Shown one piece after another: positions 33,490 through 44,239 of a stretch of DNA of 64,000 nucleotides. Where the stretch lies: assembly GCA_905116865.2 (NCBI GenBank), contig CAJHNH020002513.1, positions 426,501 to 490,500 on the forward strand. Direction: 5' to 3'. This DNA comes from Candidula unifasciata. Lineage: Eukaryota; Mollusca; Gastropoda; Stylommatophora; Geomitridae. The position numbers and the translations under genes were made by a program. The stretch's first letter is position 1, and the number at the start of each line of letters is the position of its first letter. The notes beneath the pieces were generated by a model. That model was not told where the DNA came from. It was given only the letters and a program-made list of their open reading frames with translations, and searched no databases.

Positions 33490-33785
33490 TCTGTCATAAC
33501 TTTATTTCAGTATGTGGCATGCGTGCCACATGACCAGCCTAAAGAATTTGATACTAAATCAGTCGAGTATAGATGCTGGGCATGGCTGCTTTCTCAAGGA
33601 CTACAGTATCAGGTACTCTGTATTAGTTTTCTAAGCCAGACTGTGTGAAAGTGGTTTAACTTTTTGGTCTGGCGTTGGTTTACAGTCCATGTTTCACATT
33701 CACACACCATTGTAGTTAATGCAGCTGCTCTGTATACTTTAAGCTTTGTCTGCAGAGCTATGCCACTTCTGTTCCAAACATGTGT
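33490..33785 (-). mobile_element. LINE ORF2 C-terminal fragment
   Basis: The minus strand reads VWNRSGIALQTKLKVYRAAA, LTTMVCECETWTVNQRQTKK and LNHFHTVWLRKLI. This is the RT thumb block of another non-LTR lineage, where Tyr-Gly-Ser-Glu-Thr-Trp is Cys-Glu-Cys-Glu-Thr-Trp here. It is truncated at an AT microsatellite on its 5' side. It lies 129 bp from the TM4 exon. Confidence 0.8.
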
Positions 33786-33791
33786 ATATAA

Positions 33792-33794
<3 letters not shown>

Positions 33795-33873
<79 letters not shown>
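33795..33873. repeat. (TA)n microsatellite
   Basis: TAAATA units grade into about 34 pure TA units at the 5' edge of the minus-strand LINE fragment. Confidence 0.97.
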
Positions 33874-33877
<4 letters not shown>

Positions 33878-33879
33878 CA

Positions 33880-34072
33880 ATGGTTGGCTAGGAAAAACCC
33901 GCAGACCCCTTTTATTTTCGAATTGCTGTCAATGTGCTCATACGTTTAAAAAATGATATTGCCAAAGCAGAGAGGGCTAAGGTTTTTGTTTTTAACCGAT
34001 ATCCCTGCCCTCCTAAATTTGTTCCGTGGACTGTGGGGAGCCGCGGACCAAAAATTCACAACCACTACTGTA
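33880..34072. mobile_element. Possible small hAT-like element
   Basis: The left side CAATGGTTGGCTAGGAAAAA with CCGCAGACC and the right side GGACCAAAAATTCACAACCACTACTG are loosely inverted. No TSD is visible, so this is a weak call. Confidence 0.25.
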
Positions 34073-34214
34073 ATAGATTATTTGAAGAATTATTTTTAAC
34101 CGCATATTTAAAAAGCTCTGCTTTGAAATAAAAATCATCCCACACATCTCCAAGACTTATAAAAGGTAAGGTACCATGTTAATGTCCTTCCCATGTGTGA
34201 CGCAATTTTTCGTT

Positions 34215-34380
34215 ATTATGAAGCTCAACCCTGGATTTTGCCGGGGGCCGCAATATACCCTTAAGGTTGAACGCGGTTTCACGGACCTTTCCACGGGTGA
34301 TCCTCATCCGCATGGTGGCACTCTGTGTCACCAGATGTTTATCGCTCTGTGTGATGTCCTGGTGGGGTAAAATATACCTT
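34215..34380 (+). repeat. Dispersed repeat family C, copy 3
   Basis: Best preserved core: GGACCTTTCCACGGGTGATC, CTCATCCGCATGGTGGCAC, TCTGTGTCACCAGATGTTTA, TCGCTCTGTGTGATGTCCTG and GTGGGGTAAAA. Collinear with 6470 and 15935. Confidence 0.7.
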
Positions 34381-35034
34381 TTTACTAGGTACCATGCATT
34401 ATTAAGAGGTTTATTGCAATGTTTATCAGAACTGTTCGTCTTCTAGAAGTCTGTAATCCAATAATCCGACGTTAATGGCTAACAGGCCAGATTGCTTCAT
34501 GTTACAGTGACGGAGTTTCATAAATATTACCGTCAGACCTTAATGTTGCGGTCGATATAGCTAATTCATTAGAAAGGAGTCACGGGCATGAGAAATATAG
34601 CCCAGCAATATTTGACTTGGAGTTTTCTCTCAACATAATGTCCGTTTATTACAAGTCAGTTCAGTTTCATGGCTACTTATCCCAATAACTTATGTATTTA
34701 TGTGGTCTAAACCTATATTTCCATTATCTTTTTATATTAACTAACATAACATAACATAACATAACCCTTGACCTATTAGGGTCGCGAAGGTGTATTGATG
34801 GAAGCACTAGCACATACAACCGGGCATTTTTGTCTTCTGCTTGATGAATAAGCGTATAATAACTTAGTCATGTCCATTTTTTGATGTCATTTTAGGTTCT
34901 TCTTTGCCCTCCTTTTCTTCGACTACCTCCAATGTTCCCTAAAGTACAGTCTTTGTAATCGAATCACGTCTCACCACATGATTAACCGACTGATGATGAA
35001 ACAACATTATTACATTGTATAACGAGAAAGTCAC

Positions 35035-35072
<38 letters not shown>

Positions 35073-35610
35073 TGTGTGTGTGTAGAATCTACCGAGATTA
35101 TAAGGCGTATAAGAGATTAAAAAAAACAACAGAAAAACGTCTATACATTCAATGAGACATGAGATATGGACCGGGATGGGCAATATAAGCAAGATATGGT
35201 TGGACTTGAAAGAGCCAGGAATGTATTAGAGAATCCAGAGCCATTTGACTTTTGAGCTATTCAGATTATGTATTTCAGAATGATTTTCTTGCATAGGTTG
35301 ATAAATACAAATATAAAAGATAAGAGAAGATTTTATAGCATAGGATTCCATAGGATTCTAACTGCAGTTGTGGCTTTCTGGATTTAAAAGATTACAAATA
35401 GGTAACTTTATTTCAACTTTTGTACACACGATAATATTTTAAAGCGTTACATTTATCAAAGTTATTTGACCCAAAGACACCACTAACAATAATTGGGAAG
35501 AGGTTATCTTGTTTGCCCGCCAAAATCGCTGTCAACATGTAACCCACAACAGAGAGAGGATAATTGTTCCGACAGTTCAGTCCTGGGAATTAGCAAACAA
35601 TTTTTAGAAT
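34381..35610. other. Receptor intron, no exon seen
   Basis: Includes ACATA pentamers near 34742-34765 and a (TG)n run at 35038-35085. No exon or delimited transposon. Confidence 0.5.
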
Positions 35611-35619
35611 TGTCTAGAC

Positions 35620-35805
35620 CAGCCGTTCTCAACCTGCCGGTCGCGACCTTTTTGTGTGTGGGTCGAACGACCCTTTCACAGGGGTCGCTTAAGACCATCG
35701 AAAAATACATATTAATTGAAGTTATAAAGGGGAATAACTGGAGTTCGCCAAAACACGAGGGAACTGTTTTAAGGGTCGTGGCATTACGGAGGTTGAGAGC
35801 TTTCG
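35620..35805 (+). mobile_element. SPIN-like non-autonomous hAT element, copy 2
   Basis: Begins CAGCCGTTCTCAACCTGCCG, then GTCGCGACCTTTTT, GTCGAACGACCCTTTCACAG, GGGTCGCTTAAGACCATCG, AAGGGTCGTGGCATTA and GGAGGTTGAGAG. This fuller copy keeps the internal AACGACCCTTTCACAGGGGTC block lost from copy 1. The left flank GTCTAGAC has the hAT-type nTCTAGAn form; the right end has decayed (GTCAAAAT), so the TSD is only partial. Confidence 0.75.
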
Positions 35806-36738
35806 GTCAAAATGGACGCTAGGCACGGTCACTGTTTGAGTGGTGACAATTTTTTTCCCTACCAGACGGTGGCCGTTGCAATTTTGCTCCATTTATAGAC
35901 TGAACGGAACTAGTTTAGTCACCTAGCTTCTGAGGTGAGTGCATAGCACGACACTGTGAGCTGCGGATTTCATTTGGAAAGTTTTTCGACTGTGACTAAC
36001 GTGGTGGTGTTAATAGTAGGTTCAGAAATGGTGCGATTCCTGTTGTCGCAATATTGGTGGTGCCATTATGTGATTAAAATTGATCGCGTGTGCAACTGCT
36101 GATTTGTTGGTGACTTCTGCTACCATCGAATGTGAACTGCATTTCTAATGTCGGACTGTTTGTGTAAGCACTTCGGATTATACCTTATGCTTTTAATGCG
36201 CGTGTATGCTAGTGCATATGCTGAGACAGTAGTCTGTCAATTTTTCAACAAGGGACTGTGTTTTCGTTGCACAGGAGCGAGGCAACTATGGGGTGACCCG
36301 TTTGCTATGAAGCTGAAACTGAGATAACCAAGATTACCAAGATGAGAGCCACTGCTCTAGTCAGTAACGACGAGGACATGGTAGTATATACATGTATAGA
36401 CATGCGTGAGCGCAGTCAATAGGAGACTCGATTTCAAATCCAGCTGTGACTCACTTCAGCCCACGGCCGGTATTCAAAACCTGGCGGTTCACCAAGCCTC
36501 TAGGTAATGGGTACCAGAGTTGACAGTCTTAGGTAAATTTTAGGAACGTCGCTGTAGCTTGCGTGCGGACGGCGACACAGGCGGACAGTTTCTTTTCAGC
36601 TGTCCGTACTGGTGGCAGAGCACTTATGGTTTATAACGGTGTGCAATGACGCTGGTTCACATCTCCCGTCTTAACTTTTTACTTTGTAGATACAGAAGGA
36701 AACACTAATATATATGAAAACACTGAACATTGACTTAC
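35806..36738. other. Receptor intron with a tRNA-like SINE relic
   Basis: A segment ending GATGAGAGCCACTG then CTCTAGTC (about 36337-36359) looks like the right end of another hAT element. A family B-like repeat occupies about 36440-36670 (GGTACCAGAGTTGACAG, ACGGCGACACAGG, GCACTTATGG). No exon. Confidence 0.45.
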
Positions 36739-36895
36739 CCCAGCCCAGATAAATGTATGGCATGACTCCAAGCTTTTCAGCGATCATTGTCTTATGCACC
36801 ATCAGATAGAGATACAGGCCTTCCATCAAAACCCAGGTTTGGCTTGCAGAGATTGCGAACATAAGCAGCACAAACAACGTTCGGCATTCCCAGTG
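36739..36895 (-). CDS. Class B GPCR exon: TM3 to start of TM4
   Basis: The exon reads HWECRTLFVLLMFAISASQT then WVLMEGLYLYLMVHK, followed by a short ICL2 and PYIYLGW. W-x-C is the conserved ECL1/TM3 Cys, and Trp-x-x-x-Glu-Gly-x-Tyr-Leu is the diagnostic TM3 motif of class B receptors. The acceptor is CGTCAG and the donor GTAAGT. It enters in phase 0 and leaves with one base (G), which joins CT of the next exon to give Ala, so the usual Gly-Trp-Gly-x-Pro of TM4 is Gly-Trp-Ala-Leu-Pro here. Length is 157 nt. Confidence 0.93.
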
Positions 36896-37179
36896 CTGAC
36901 GTATACACAAACAGTCTAAATGTTATGACATGTGAAGGAGCAACGTGAGTCAAAATGTATGAATCATGATCATCTGAGGTAAGAATGTAGAGACTGGTAA
37001 GGAACAACGTGAGACAAATCTTTTCAGGAACTGCTAAACAGTTTATTATACTAGATAATTTTAACGTGGCCATCTCGTCTCATCTTATCTCATTTTTTAT
37101 CCCCTGTTACCTTTCGGTGTCTATTTGAGGTATAATTTACGAGAAAATGGCTGCTTGCTCACTTCGTAAATAGGATTCT

Positions 37180-37575
37180 CAGAGACTTTGTTATTTCCTT
37201 TGTTCATCGTTTGCATGGTCAGCCTATTCCTGTCTAGTCTCTCTGTCAATGCTTCCTGTGGTATACTAATTGCTACACCCGCATCAAATGGCCAAACCAT
37301 TTCACATATTGTGTTCCAAAAACATGCTACAACCTTGATTTTCCTTCAGATTGAATCATTCTTGATCCTATTGTTATCCCGAGAGCCCTTCGTACGACTC
37401 TCATTTCAGTTGTAATTTTTCTTTTCTCTTTTTCTCTCCATATCCAGGTAAAGCATTGGTAGCACAGGTTTGGCAAGAAGATTTTGTCATAGAGCGCTGT
37501 TCTGATTTTTACAGATACATGTTTGTTTCTTAGTATTGGTGCCATTTGTACCATCAGCTGGTGTGCTCTATTCCA
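37180..37575 (-). mobile_element. LINE ORF2 C-terminal fragment
   Basis: The minus strand reads RAHQLMVQMAPILRNKHVSV, KIRTALYDKIFLPNLCYQCF, TTEMRVVRRALGITI and, after a frameshift, KWFGHLMRVGVAISIPQEAL and TERLDRNR. These are the thumb and Gly-His-Leu blocks of a further non-LTR lineage. Its 5' side runs directly into the CATA array. Confidence 0.85.
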
Positions 37576-37579
37576 AACA

Positions 37580-37600
37580 TAAATACATACATACATACAT

Positions 37601-37655
<55 letters not shown>

Positions 37656-37999
37656 TACATACATACATACATACATACATACATACATACATACATACAT
37701 ACATACATGCATGCATGCATACATACATACATACATACATACATACATACATACATACATACATACATACATACATACATACATACATACATACATACAT
37801 ACATACATACATACATACATACATACATACATACATACATACATACATACATACATACATACATACATACATACATACATACATACATACATACATACAT
37901 ACATACATACATACATACATACATACATACATACATACATACATACATACATACATACATACATACATACATACATACATACATACATACATACATACA
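37580..37999. repeat. (CATA)n microsatellite, about 420 bp
   Basis: About 90 CATA units, interrupted by a CA run (about 37618-37650) and by GCAT units (about 37708-37719). As 4 nt is not a multiple of 3, all frames encode Tyr/Ile/His/Thr or Met/Tyr/Val/Cys repeats; these are not genes. Confidence 0.98.
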
Positions 38000-38710
38000 C
38001 AGGAACACAGAGACACACTGCCTAATACATTTACAAACACACATATCTAGCCATCTCAAAAATCCCGTATCAGTTGATATCACGACACTTTCTAACTCAC
38101 CATTCTGTTTGTAACCTCCAGTGATAGGAATACATACATACACAGTTGGCTGTATGTTTCCAAATCCTCTCTCGTTCTGTGTGTCTAACTGCCTGTTTGT
38201 CTTTCTCACCTAATAGCATGATAGTAGTTATTCTAGTAATTATTCTGCAGGCTCGTTGGAATTCAAATAAAGTCCCACATGAAAAAATATATTTAACTTC
38301 CAGTAATGGAAAACATGTATTATTCGGTGCCCAGTTCTCTGTCGCACATTTCTTCGGCTCTGCATTCATATTTCCGTTCATCTATTTCTGCATACATTTG
38401 TGCATCTGTGCGATGCTTGCATATGTGTAATAATAATAAGAAAAGATAGAGTGTGTGTCAGCTCTACAGCAATAATCAATCGACACTGCGGGGATATACC
38501 TTCATCAGCAAGCAAAAACGCGAAACATAACCCGACGCAAAAGGATTTTACACTTAAATAACAGTGAGGTTGTTATATTATGTAAACAAACGAAACAAAC
38601 TAACAGTAAACGACATAATGATACAAAGTGCGTGATACTTTTTATCTGGACAGCCACCGAATTTGAAGTGTGAATTTTGCGACGACAAACTATCTAATTG
38701 AAATTCTTAC
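38000..38710. other. Receptor intron, no exon seen
   Basis: Low-similarity frames only. The short CATACATACAC stretch at 38130 suggests spread from the neighbouring array. Confidence 0.45.
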
Positions 38711-38876
38711 TATTCCTTCTTGAATGAAGTCTAGACCTGTTTGGCCCACTCTGACGTCACGAGGAAGGCCAAGGCCACCTACAAACAATCGGTCTTTCAT
38801 GAATGACACCGAAGCTCTCAGGATAAAGGCGATGAACAAGTTGATGTGGAGGATGGTGCTCTTGCTGCGGAGGTGT
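38711..38876 (-). CDS. Class B GPCR exon: ICL1, TM2 and start of ECL1
   Basis: After one base completing the Arg codon from TM1, the exon reads HLRSKSTILHINLFIAFILR, then ASVSFMKDRLFVGG and a hydrophilic ECL1 segment ending DFIQEGI. The I-H-x-N-L-F and Leu-Arg-Ala-x-x-x-F-x-Lys-Asp patterns are TM2 hallmarks of class B receptors; Lys-Asp at the helix end occurs in PTH and VIP/PACAP receptors. The acceptor is ATGGAAG, which lacks a strong pyrimidine tract. A second AG 16 nt downstream would also keep the frame only if one ICL1 turn were lost, so I chose the upstream site. The donor is GTAAGA. Length is 166 nt, ending in phase 0. Confidence 0.88.
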
Positions 38877-41300
38877 CTTCCATTAACATCAACATTAGTG
38901 AGCAGTGATGTTAGGAGAGAAAGGAAAGAAATCCAATGTTGTCAATATTACTAAAAATGGCCAACACCATAAAACAAATGTTCAGATCTAAAAAGATTAA
39001 CAGGGGTAAAATTAACGAAGGTTACCCATCCCGTGGACGGTTAAATTTTGTAGCGTTTCCCACAGGCTGTCCTATGTTCTAGGGGTGTTATGAGATGTCT
39101 TCCCTCGACGTCTGTACACAGCGTGCCGAAAAAATGGCTGGCGTTTGTTCGACGCTTGTGACACACTGTCTCTTAGAAGATACAACTTTCGCAACTCTCT
39201 TTTCTGTGAACGACTGGTATTTCTGGAATGTGTAGTTGTTATGAGCAGCTCTCAGGCGCCGAAATCGCCTGAGTTCAAAGCATGAGTACTGCAAGGGGAA
39301 GCGCCGAAAGCGCGACGGTTCATGAGTATTAAATCACTGATATTTGGCGGTAGCTGTCGTCGGTGGTGGATGTGCTTCATCCTTCAAAACGAAGTCTCAT
39401 GTGAAATCCATTACAAAATCTAACAGCCGACGAGAAGGGTTGGCTTTCGTAAGTTGTAGCTAAACACAAATCTTATTCATCATTTCTGTTGTGTTGACGT
39501 TTGAAAAGGGGGTCAGTGCGTTACCATGTGGTGAAAACAAGGATACGATATCTGTGCTTATCGGTCCAACACACTGGACTCTAGCAAACCCCTAATTAAT
39601 CTCCTTTAAGTAGGAAACTTCGCTATACTTTTTAATGACATCAGGCATTACCCCCTCCACCCCTCCCGCCTTTCCATGGGCCCCTGGAACCCACACGAAG
39701 AATCTGTAAATTAAACATGTGAACTGTTCATATTTATATTTTATTTCCTAAACCTATAAACATATGCTTATTAACATTTCAGTTTTATAATTCTTGTTAA
39801 AGAAGACACTTGTCTATTTTTACTTAAGCAATTTATGTCTACACTTATCAGTACTTTCTCACTTTCTATACATTATTCCTCTTTTAACATTACACACTGT
39901 TGAACACTGTTACATATATAAATGTGGATTTTGTTGCTGCATGCAACAGTACACAGTACTGGCATATTCGTTAAGTCAACATTTTTCCAAGATACCGTAT
40001 AGACCATTTGTGATGCCGGCATTGTTTTTTTTTTCCTCTCCGAAAAAGCACTGCGCATACACACACGTAGATCTATGTCAGAAACTGAAATTATGTTGGA
40101 GATGTTAAACCTTCACCTAATGTAAACCACTGTATCGTGCGTTGTGTGTCCAGTTACTTTCCTCGCCCGGCATCTTTTGCAGAAATTTCCCAGCATTCTG
40201 CACATGATCTGTTAACCGTTTAAAGATGCGTGCCGCTAGCGTGTTGACGGGTGTCAAAACAATAAGATAGAATGCATTTTTTTCGATAATATCTCTGACG
40301 AGGTCTAAGGTTATCATATTATATAATAACAATACTGATTGCTTTCATTTTGCCTGCTTTGAATTTCTCTAACGTGATTTTTCTTCAGGCCGTTTTGTGC
40401 TTGTCTTGCTTGTCGTTATTGGTAATGTCCAGTCTAGGGCACTTTGTCATGTTTGTCCTTTCTTTTTTTTGTGTGTGCGCGTTTTGTAGACTTAGCTGCA
40501 TGCAGTTTACCTTTAGTTAGCTGAACAATTACGTATATTAATAATACTAACGGTGATGTTGTTAGATAACAATAGATACAGTCAGGAAAAGCAAATTCCC
40601 AACGCTAAATGTTTCAACAACTAACATTTGTTGGCAGTACTTCCTTCCTCGCTTCTTGAAAACAAGAGCGGCTGGCCGAGCAGTTACAACCTCGGACTCT
40701 CATGCGGCAGATCTTGGTTTGACTCCCGGTAAGGGGATGGAGTTTTTCATCGGGGGTAAAATTTAACATCCGGACCTTTACATTCCATGGAAACAGCACT
40801 TGCTGTGCAGCACAAAATCCTCAGACTAACGACCCCCTGTCTACACCACCCTAAAAAAGCGGTACATACTGACAGTACTGACAGATAACTTGCATCCTCT
40901 TTAGCCTTCTCGTTTGTGTAAGTCGTAAATAACAATGCCATTGTGTTCTGTCTAGTCTGTTTCGAACAATGGTGTATTCCACTTCTCTCTGTTTCGTAAG
41001 ACAAAGTTGGCAAGCGTCACGTGGGCCTGGCATCAAAATTGCCTCTTTGAACATACAGACTAGACACGTCAGTCGCGTATCATTTCTGATGGGTATTCGT
41101 GACCAAAGTCTACAAAGTAAGCTGAATAAATAATGTAGACTTTCTTGCTATACTTTGACTGCCATAAATTTAACAATCTTTATACCATGACATCGACGCT
41201 TTAATTTTAGCAGAAATAGCTGCCCCTTAATGATAGTCTCAGAAGTTAGAAGCCCACACAGCTGTACTATTCACATCCCAACATCACTATCTTTCCTGCA
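38877..41300. other. Receptor intron with a tRNA-like repeat head
   Basis: A tRNA-like head lies at about 40665-40740 (GCGGCTGGCCGAGCAGTTAC then TTTGACTCCCGGTAAGG). Its family B-like downstream sequence suggests a SINE rather than a tRNA gene. The rest is unique sequence without an exon I can recognise. Confidence 0.5.
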
Positions 41301-41432
41301 TTGAAGTGGATTTTTGAAATTTATCTAGAGCTCTCAGATCGATCTAGCCTAAAATGGATACCTGTAAATGTCTGAAGAAGTAAATCCGGTCAGCCTCATG
41401 TTTACCACAGTACCAGTTTGCCTATAAAATAT
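41300..41432 (+). repeat. SINE family A, older 3' part
   Basis: CCTAAAATGGATACCTG, GAAGTAAATCCGGTCAGC and GCCTATAAAATATAAATT match the family A body and tail. The younger copy at 41445 is inserted in this tail. Confidence 0.6.
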
Positions 41433-41444
41433 AAATTTAACAAC

Positions 41445-41724
41445 CTGTGCCGTGGTGTAGCGGTTAGACTCTCACCTACTGATCTGAAGGTCATGGGTTC
41501 AGGTCTGACAGGGCTCAAATTATTTTTCCTTAAAAATGACTTTGGCTCCAAGGTCAACCCACCCTTAAATGGGTACTAGGTAATACAAGATAAAGTCCCC
41601 GGAAGTAAAAGCGACCGGCGTAATGTTGATATCCCCTAGCGAGTGCAGAATGGTCTAAAACACAGATCCAGCCCTATATGCCCAATATGCAAGAATACGT
41701 GGAGATAGTCCTTTTCTTTACTTT
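41445..41724 (+). repeat. SINE family A, complete copy (280 bp) with TSD
   Basis: tRNA-like head TGCCGTGGTGTAGCGGTTAG with B-box-like GGGTTCAGGTC, then the body CTTTGGCTCCAAGGTCAACC, GGAAGTAAAAGCGACCGGCG and TGTTGATATCCCC. Flanks AAATTTAACAAC (41433-41444) and AAATTCAACAAC (41725-41736) form a 12-bp duplication with one mismatch. Confidence 0.88.
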
Positions 41725-41739
41725 AAATTCAACAACGGC

Positions 41740-42560
41740 GTGAAAAAAGGCCCCACCCAACCCCTTTCCAACCCCCCCCCCCCTCCCACAGGCCCCTTCC
41801 GCCAGGCCGACTTAGGGCACTAGATGATGTGCGTACATTCTTTTCATGTGTATGTTTTATTTCTACTCTGGTATTTGTATCATCCCCTCCCCTTTTTCAC
41901 CCGTTTTCTCCACAGATGGGTTTTCTCGCTCGAATCAGCATTTGTTGTCATATATCATGATAATTTGAGACATCGTCAAAGATATGAAATTGACACATTT
42001 CTGCGTTTTCACTCATGATAGTCTTGATACATGCCAAGTCGCTGAACAGAACAACAGCTAAGCTTTTTTTTTTTATATTAAGATGAAACATGTTTGACTT
42101 TGTAGTATCTACAGAGATACTTGTACTTCCGTTAGGTTTTGACAGGATGGCTTTTGGCTCTCAGTCGATAGTGTTTAGTTTAATATTGACATGTGTATTT
42201 GTAAATAACACAGATAATAACTACAGCAGATGGTAAGATAACAAATACAGTAAATCCATCTCGTTGTTTCTCGGCAGGATTTTAACTAACTTTAATTGTG
42301 TAATAAATTTTTTCCCATGTAAGAGATTTGCAAGATAATTTATTAGAAGTTCTTTCAAAGCAACAAGACATCAGGTACACACCGTTTATAAAACTCGAAC
42401 GGTATTTAATCTATAAAAACACACCTATTAAAGAAAACATAATTCATTTAAAAAAAAAAAAAAAAAGAAAGAAGGAAAAAAAAAAAAAAAAAAAAACGCA
42501 AGCATCATACACTTGCACGAACATTATTCATATTTATATTTTTCAAGTGAAGGGAGAAAT
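41740..42560. other. Receptor intron
   Basis: C-rich homopolymer at 41770-41785 and an A-rich run at 42450-42497. No further exon seen before TM1. Confidence 0.5.
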
Positions 42561-42563
42561 TAC

Positions 42564-42658
42564 CTCCAGTATAGCATAATGATAACAGCCACAACAAGCG
42601 ACGCCAGTGATACGCTGTAGCCAACAGTATACAGCAAGATCAAGTTATTTGCTTGTTT
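42564..42658 (-). CDS. Class B GPCR exon: TM1
   Basis: The exon encodes KQANNLILLYTVGYSVSLAS followed by LVVAVIIMLYW, a single hydrophobic helix with the Y-x-x-G-Y/x-x-S-L pattern of class B TM1. The acceptor CTACAG and donor GTAATT fit. It starts in phase 0, as the ectodomain exon requires, and ends with two bases (AG) of an Arg codon. It is 95 nt long. The 5.4-kb intron upstream holds the second I-like LINE and a TTAA-flanked MITE. Confidence 0.9.
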
Positions 42659-43161
42659 CTGTAGACACATTTTAATAATGAGGACATGAACAATACACAG
42701 TATGGAAATTAAATGATGAGACTGAATTCATAATAATGAAGACAAAGGTGCCATCTGCGAAGCTAAGCATGCAATCCATAGAGACACGATTCATCTGTAA
42801 TTCGGCAGGACTGTAAGGCCACCCGGTCAGCAGACGATAAGTAAAAGTAACATGCCTTTTTGTGTTTTACCCTCTGGAAGTTGCCTGGTTACGTTTACAA
42901 CGTATATGAACAGTATTTTCGCCTTATTGTCACCACGATTGAAAAATATATTCTCCGCTTTACAGACAGCTTTACTGACCTCGCCATTGTCAAATCTCTT
43001 CCCCCATTTGATAATAATTTCTAGATCACACACACACAGATACAGACGCACACCGCAGTGAAAAGAATCTCCTCTTCCTATTCGTATTCACCATGATAAG
43101 GGTAGATCTGGGTGGAATACTGACTCTAGTAAGGAACAATATCATTGCGTGCCAGACTGAA

Positions 43162-43162
<1 letters not shown>

Positions 43163-43236
<74 letters not shown>
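43163..43236. repeat. (TA)n microsatellite
   Basis: About 37 TA units ending where recognisable LINE 2 sequence begins. Confidence 0.97.
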
Positions 43237-43237
<1 letters not shown>

Positions 43238-43354
43238 AGAAGAATATCAGATTCTGAAACTACAAACTGGAAATGCAGATTTCTACCTGATCCATGATTA
43301 CTGCCAAAGTGTTCGTCCCCAGGCATTAGACACAAGTATAGTAGAAGAAAAATG

Positions 43355-43630
43355 CTTCTATGTGGAGACTTTAACAGCCACTCACAAAGCTAAGGGTACG
43401 ACCACATAGACCATAGAGGGGAGACATTGGACGAGTGGCAGGATGAGAACAGACTTGTTTTTATTAATAGGCCAACTGATCCACCCACATTCTACTCGAG
43501 GTCGTGGCACACCACTACTGCCCCAGACCTAGCATTTCACTCTCCAGATCTGGAATGGAACATTGCACGAGTTGCTGGAAAACAACTGTAAGGCAGTGAC
43601 CATCGACCGGTCTTCCTGAATGTAGAAAAT
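43355..43630 (+). pseudogene. LINE 2 endonuclease C-terminal half
   Basis: Reads LCGDFNSHSQS-stop-GYDHIDHRG, DEWQDENRLVFINRPTDPPT, FYSRSWHTTTAPDLAFHSPD and GSDHRPVFLNVENEK. Gly-Asp-Phe-Asn and Ser-Asp-His are catalytic landmarks of APE-type endonucleases. In-frame stops, one in place of the expected Trp after SHSQS, show decay. Confidence 0.85.
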
Positions 43631-44239
43631 GAGAAGGTCAGAGGAACTAGTACGCTGGCCAGGTGGAACTACAAGAAGGTTGACTGGACAATGTTCAAGC
43701 ACGTACTAGTATACTGCTTGGAAATCTCAGGGTAGACCATGATATAAACAAAGTAGTTAAAGAATTTAAAACAAATGCGTATTACAGGCAGTAGGAGAAT
43801 CAATACCAAGAGGTGCCTGTAAGCATTATAAGTCATACTGAAATAATGAACTAGAAAATTTACAAAACGTAGTAGAAATATCCAGACAGAAAGCAGAGAC
43901 CAGACCAAATCAAGAACATCACTATAACTACCAGCATGCAAAAGCAACAGTTGTAAGGGCAAAGCTGCAGGTTAGAAGGGGAAGCTGGCAGGAGAAAACA
44001 AGGTCGCTGAACTTTGAAAAAGACACAAGAAATATATGGAAGCTTGTATACCAAATTAATGATGAGGACACAGGGTGGAACTCAAAGATCACACTGCAGA
44101 AGGATGGAAACATGATCACAGGAAAAGAGGCAGCAAACCTCTTTGTAGACACTTTTGCTTTAGATAACAACATTGAAATCAGTTTAGTGAAAAGACACAA
44201 TTCAGAAATCAGACAGAAATAACATCAGAGGCGCTAAAA

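Noticed and set aside
37327..38209. Long frames of Tyr-Ile-His-Thr and Met-Tyr-Val-Cys repeats
   Set aside because: Products of the CATA array. Only the non-repeat end (37327-37575, minus) carries real similarity, to a LINE.
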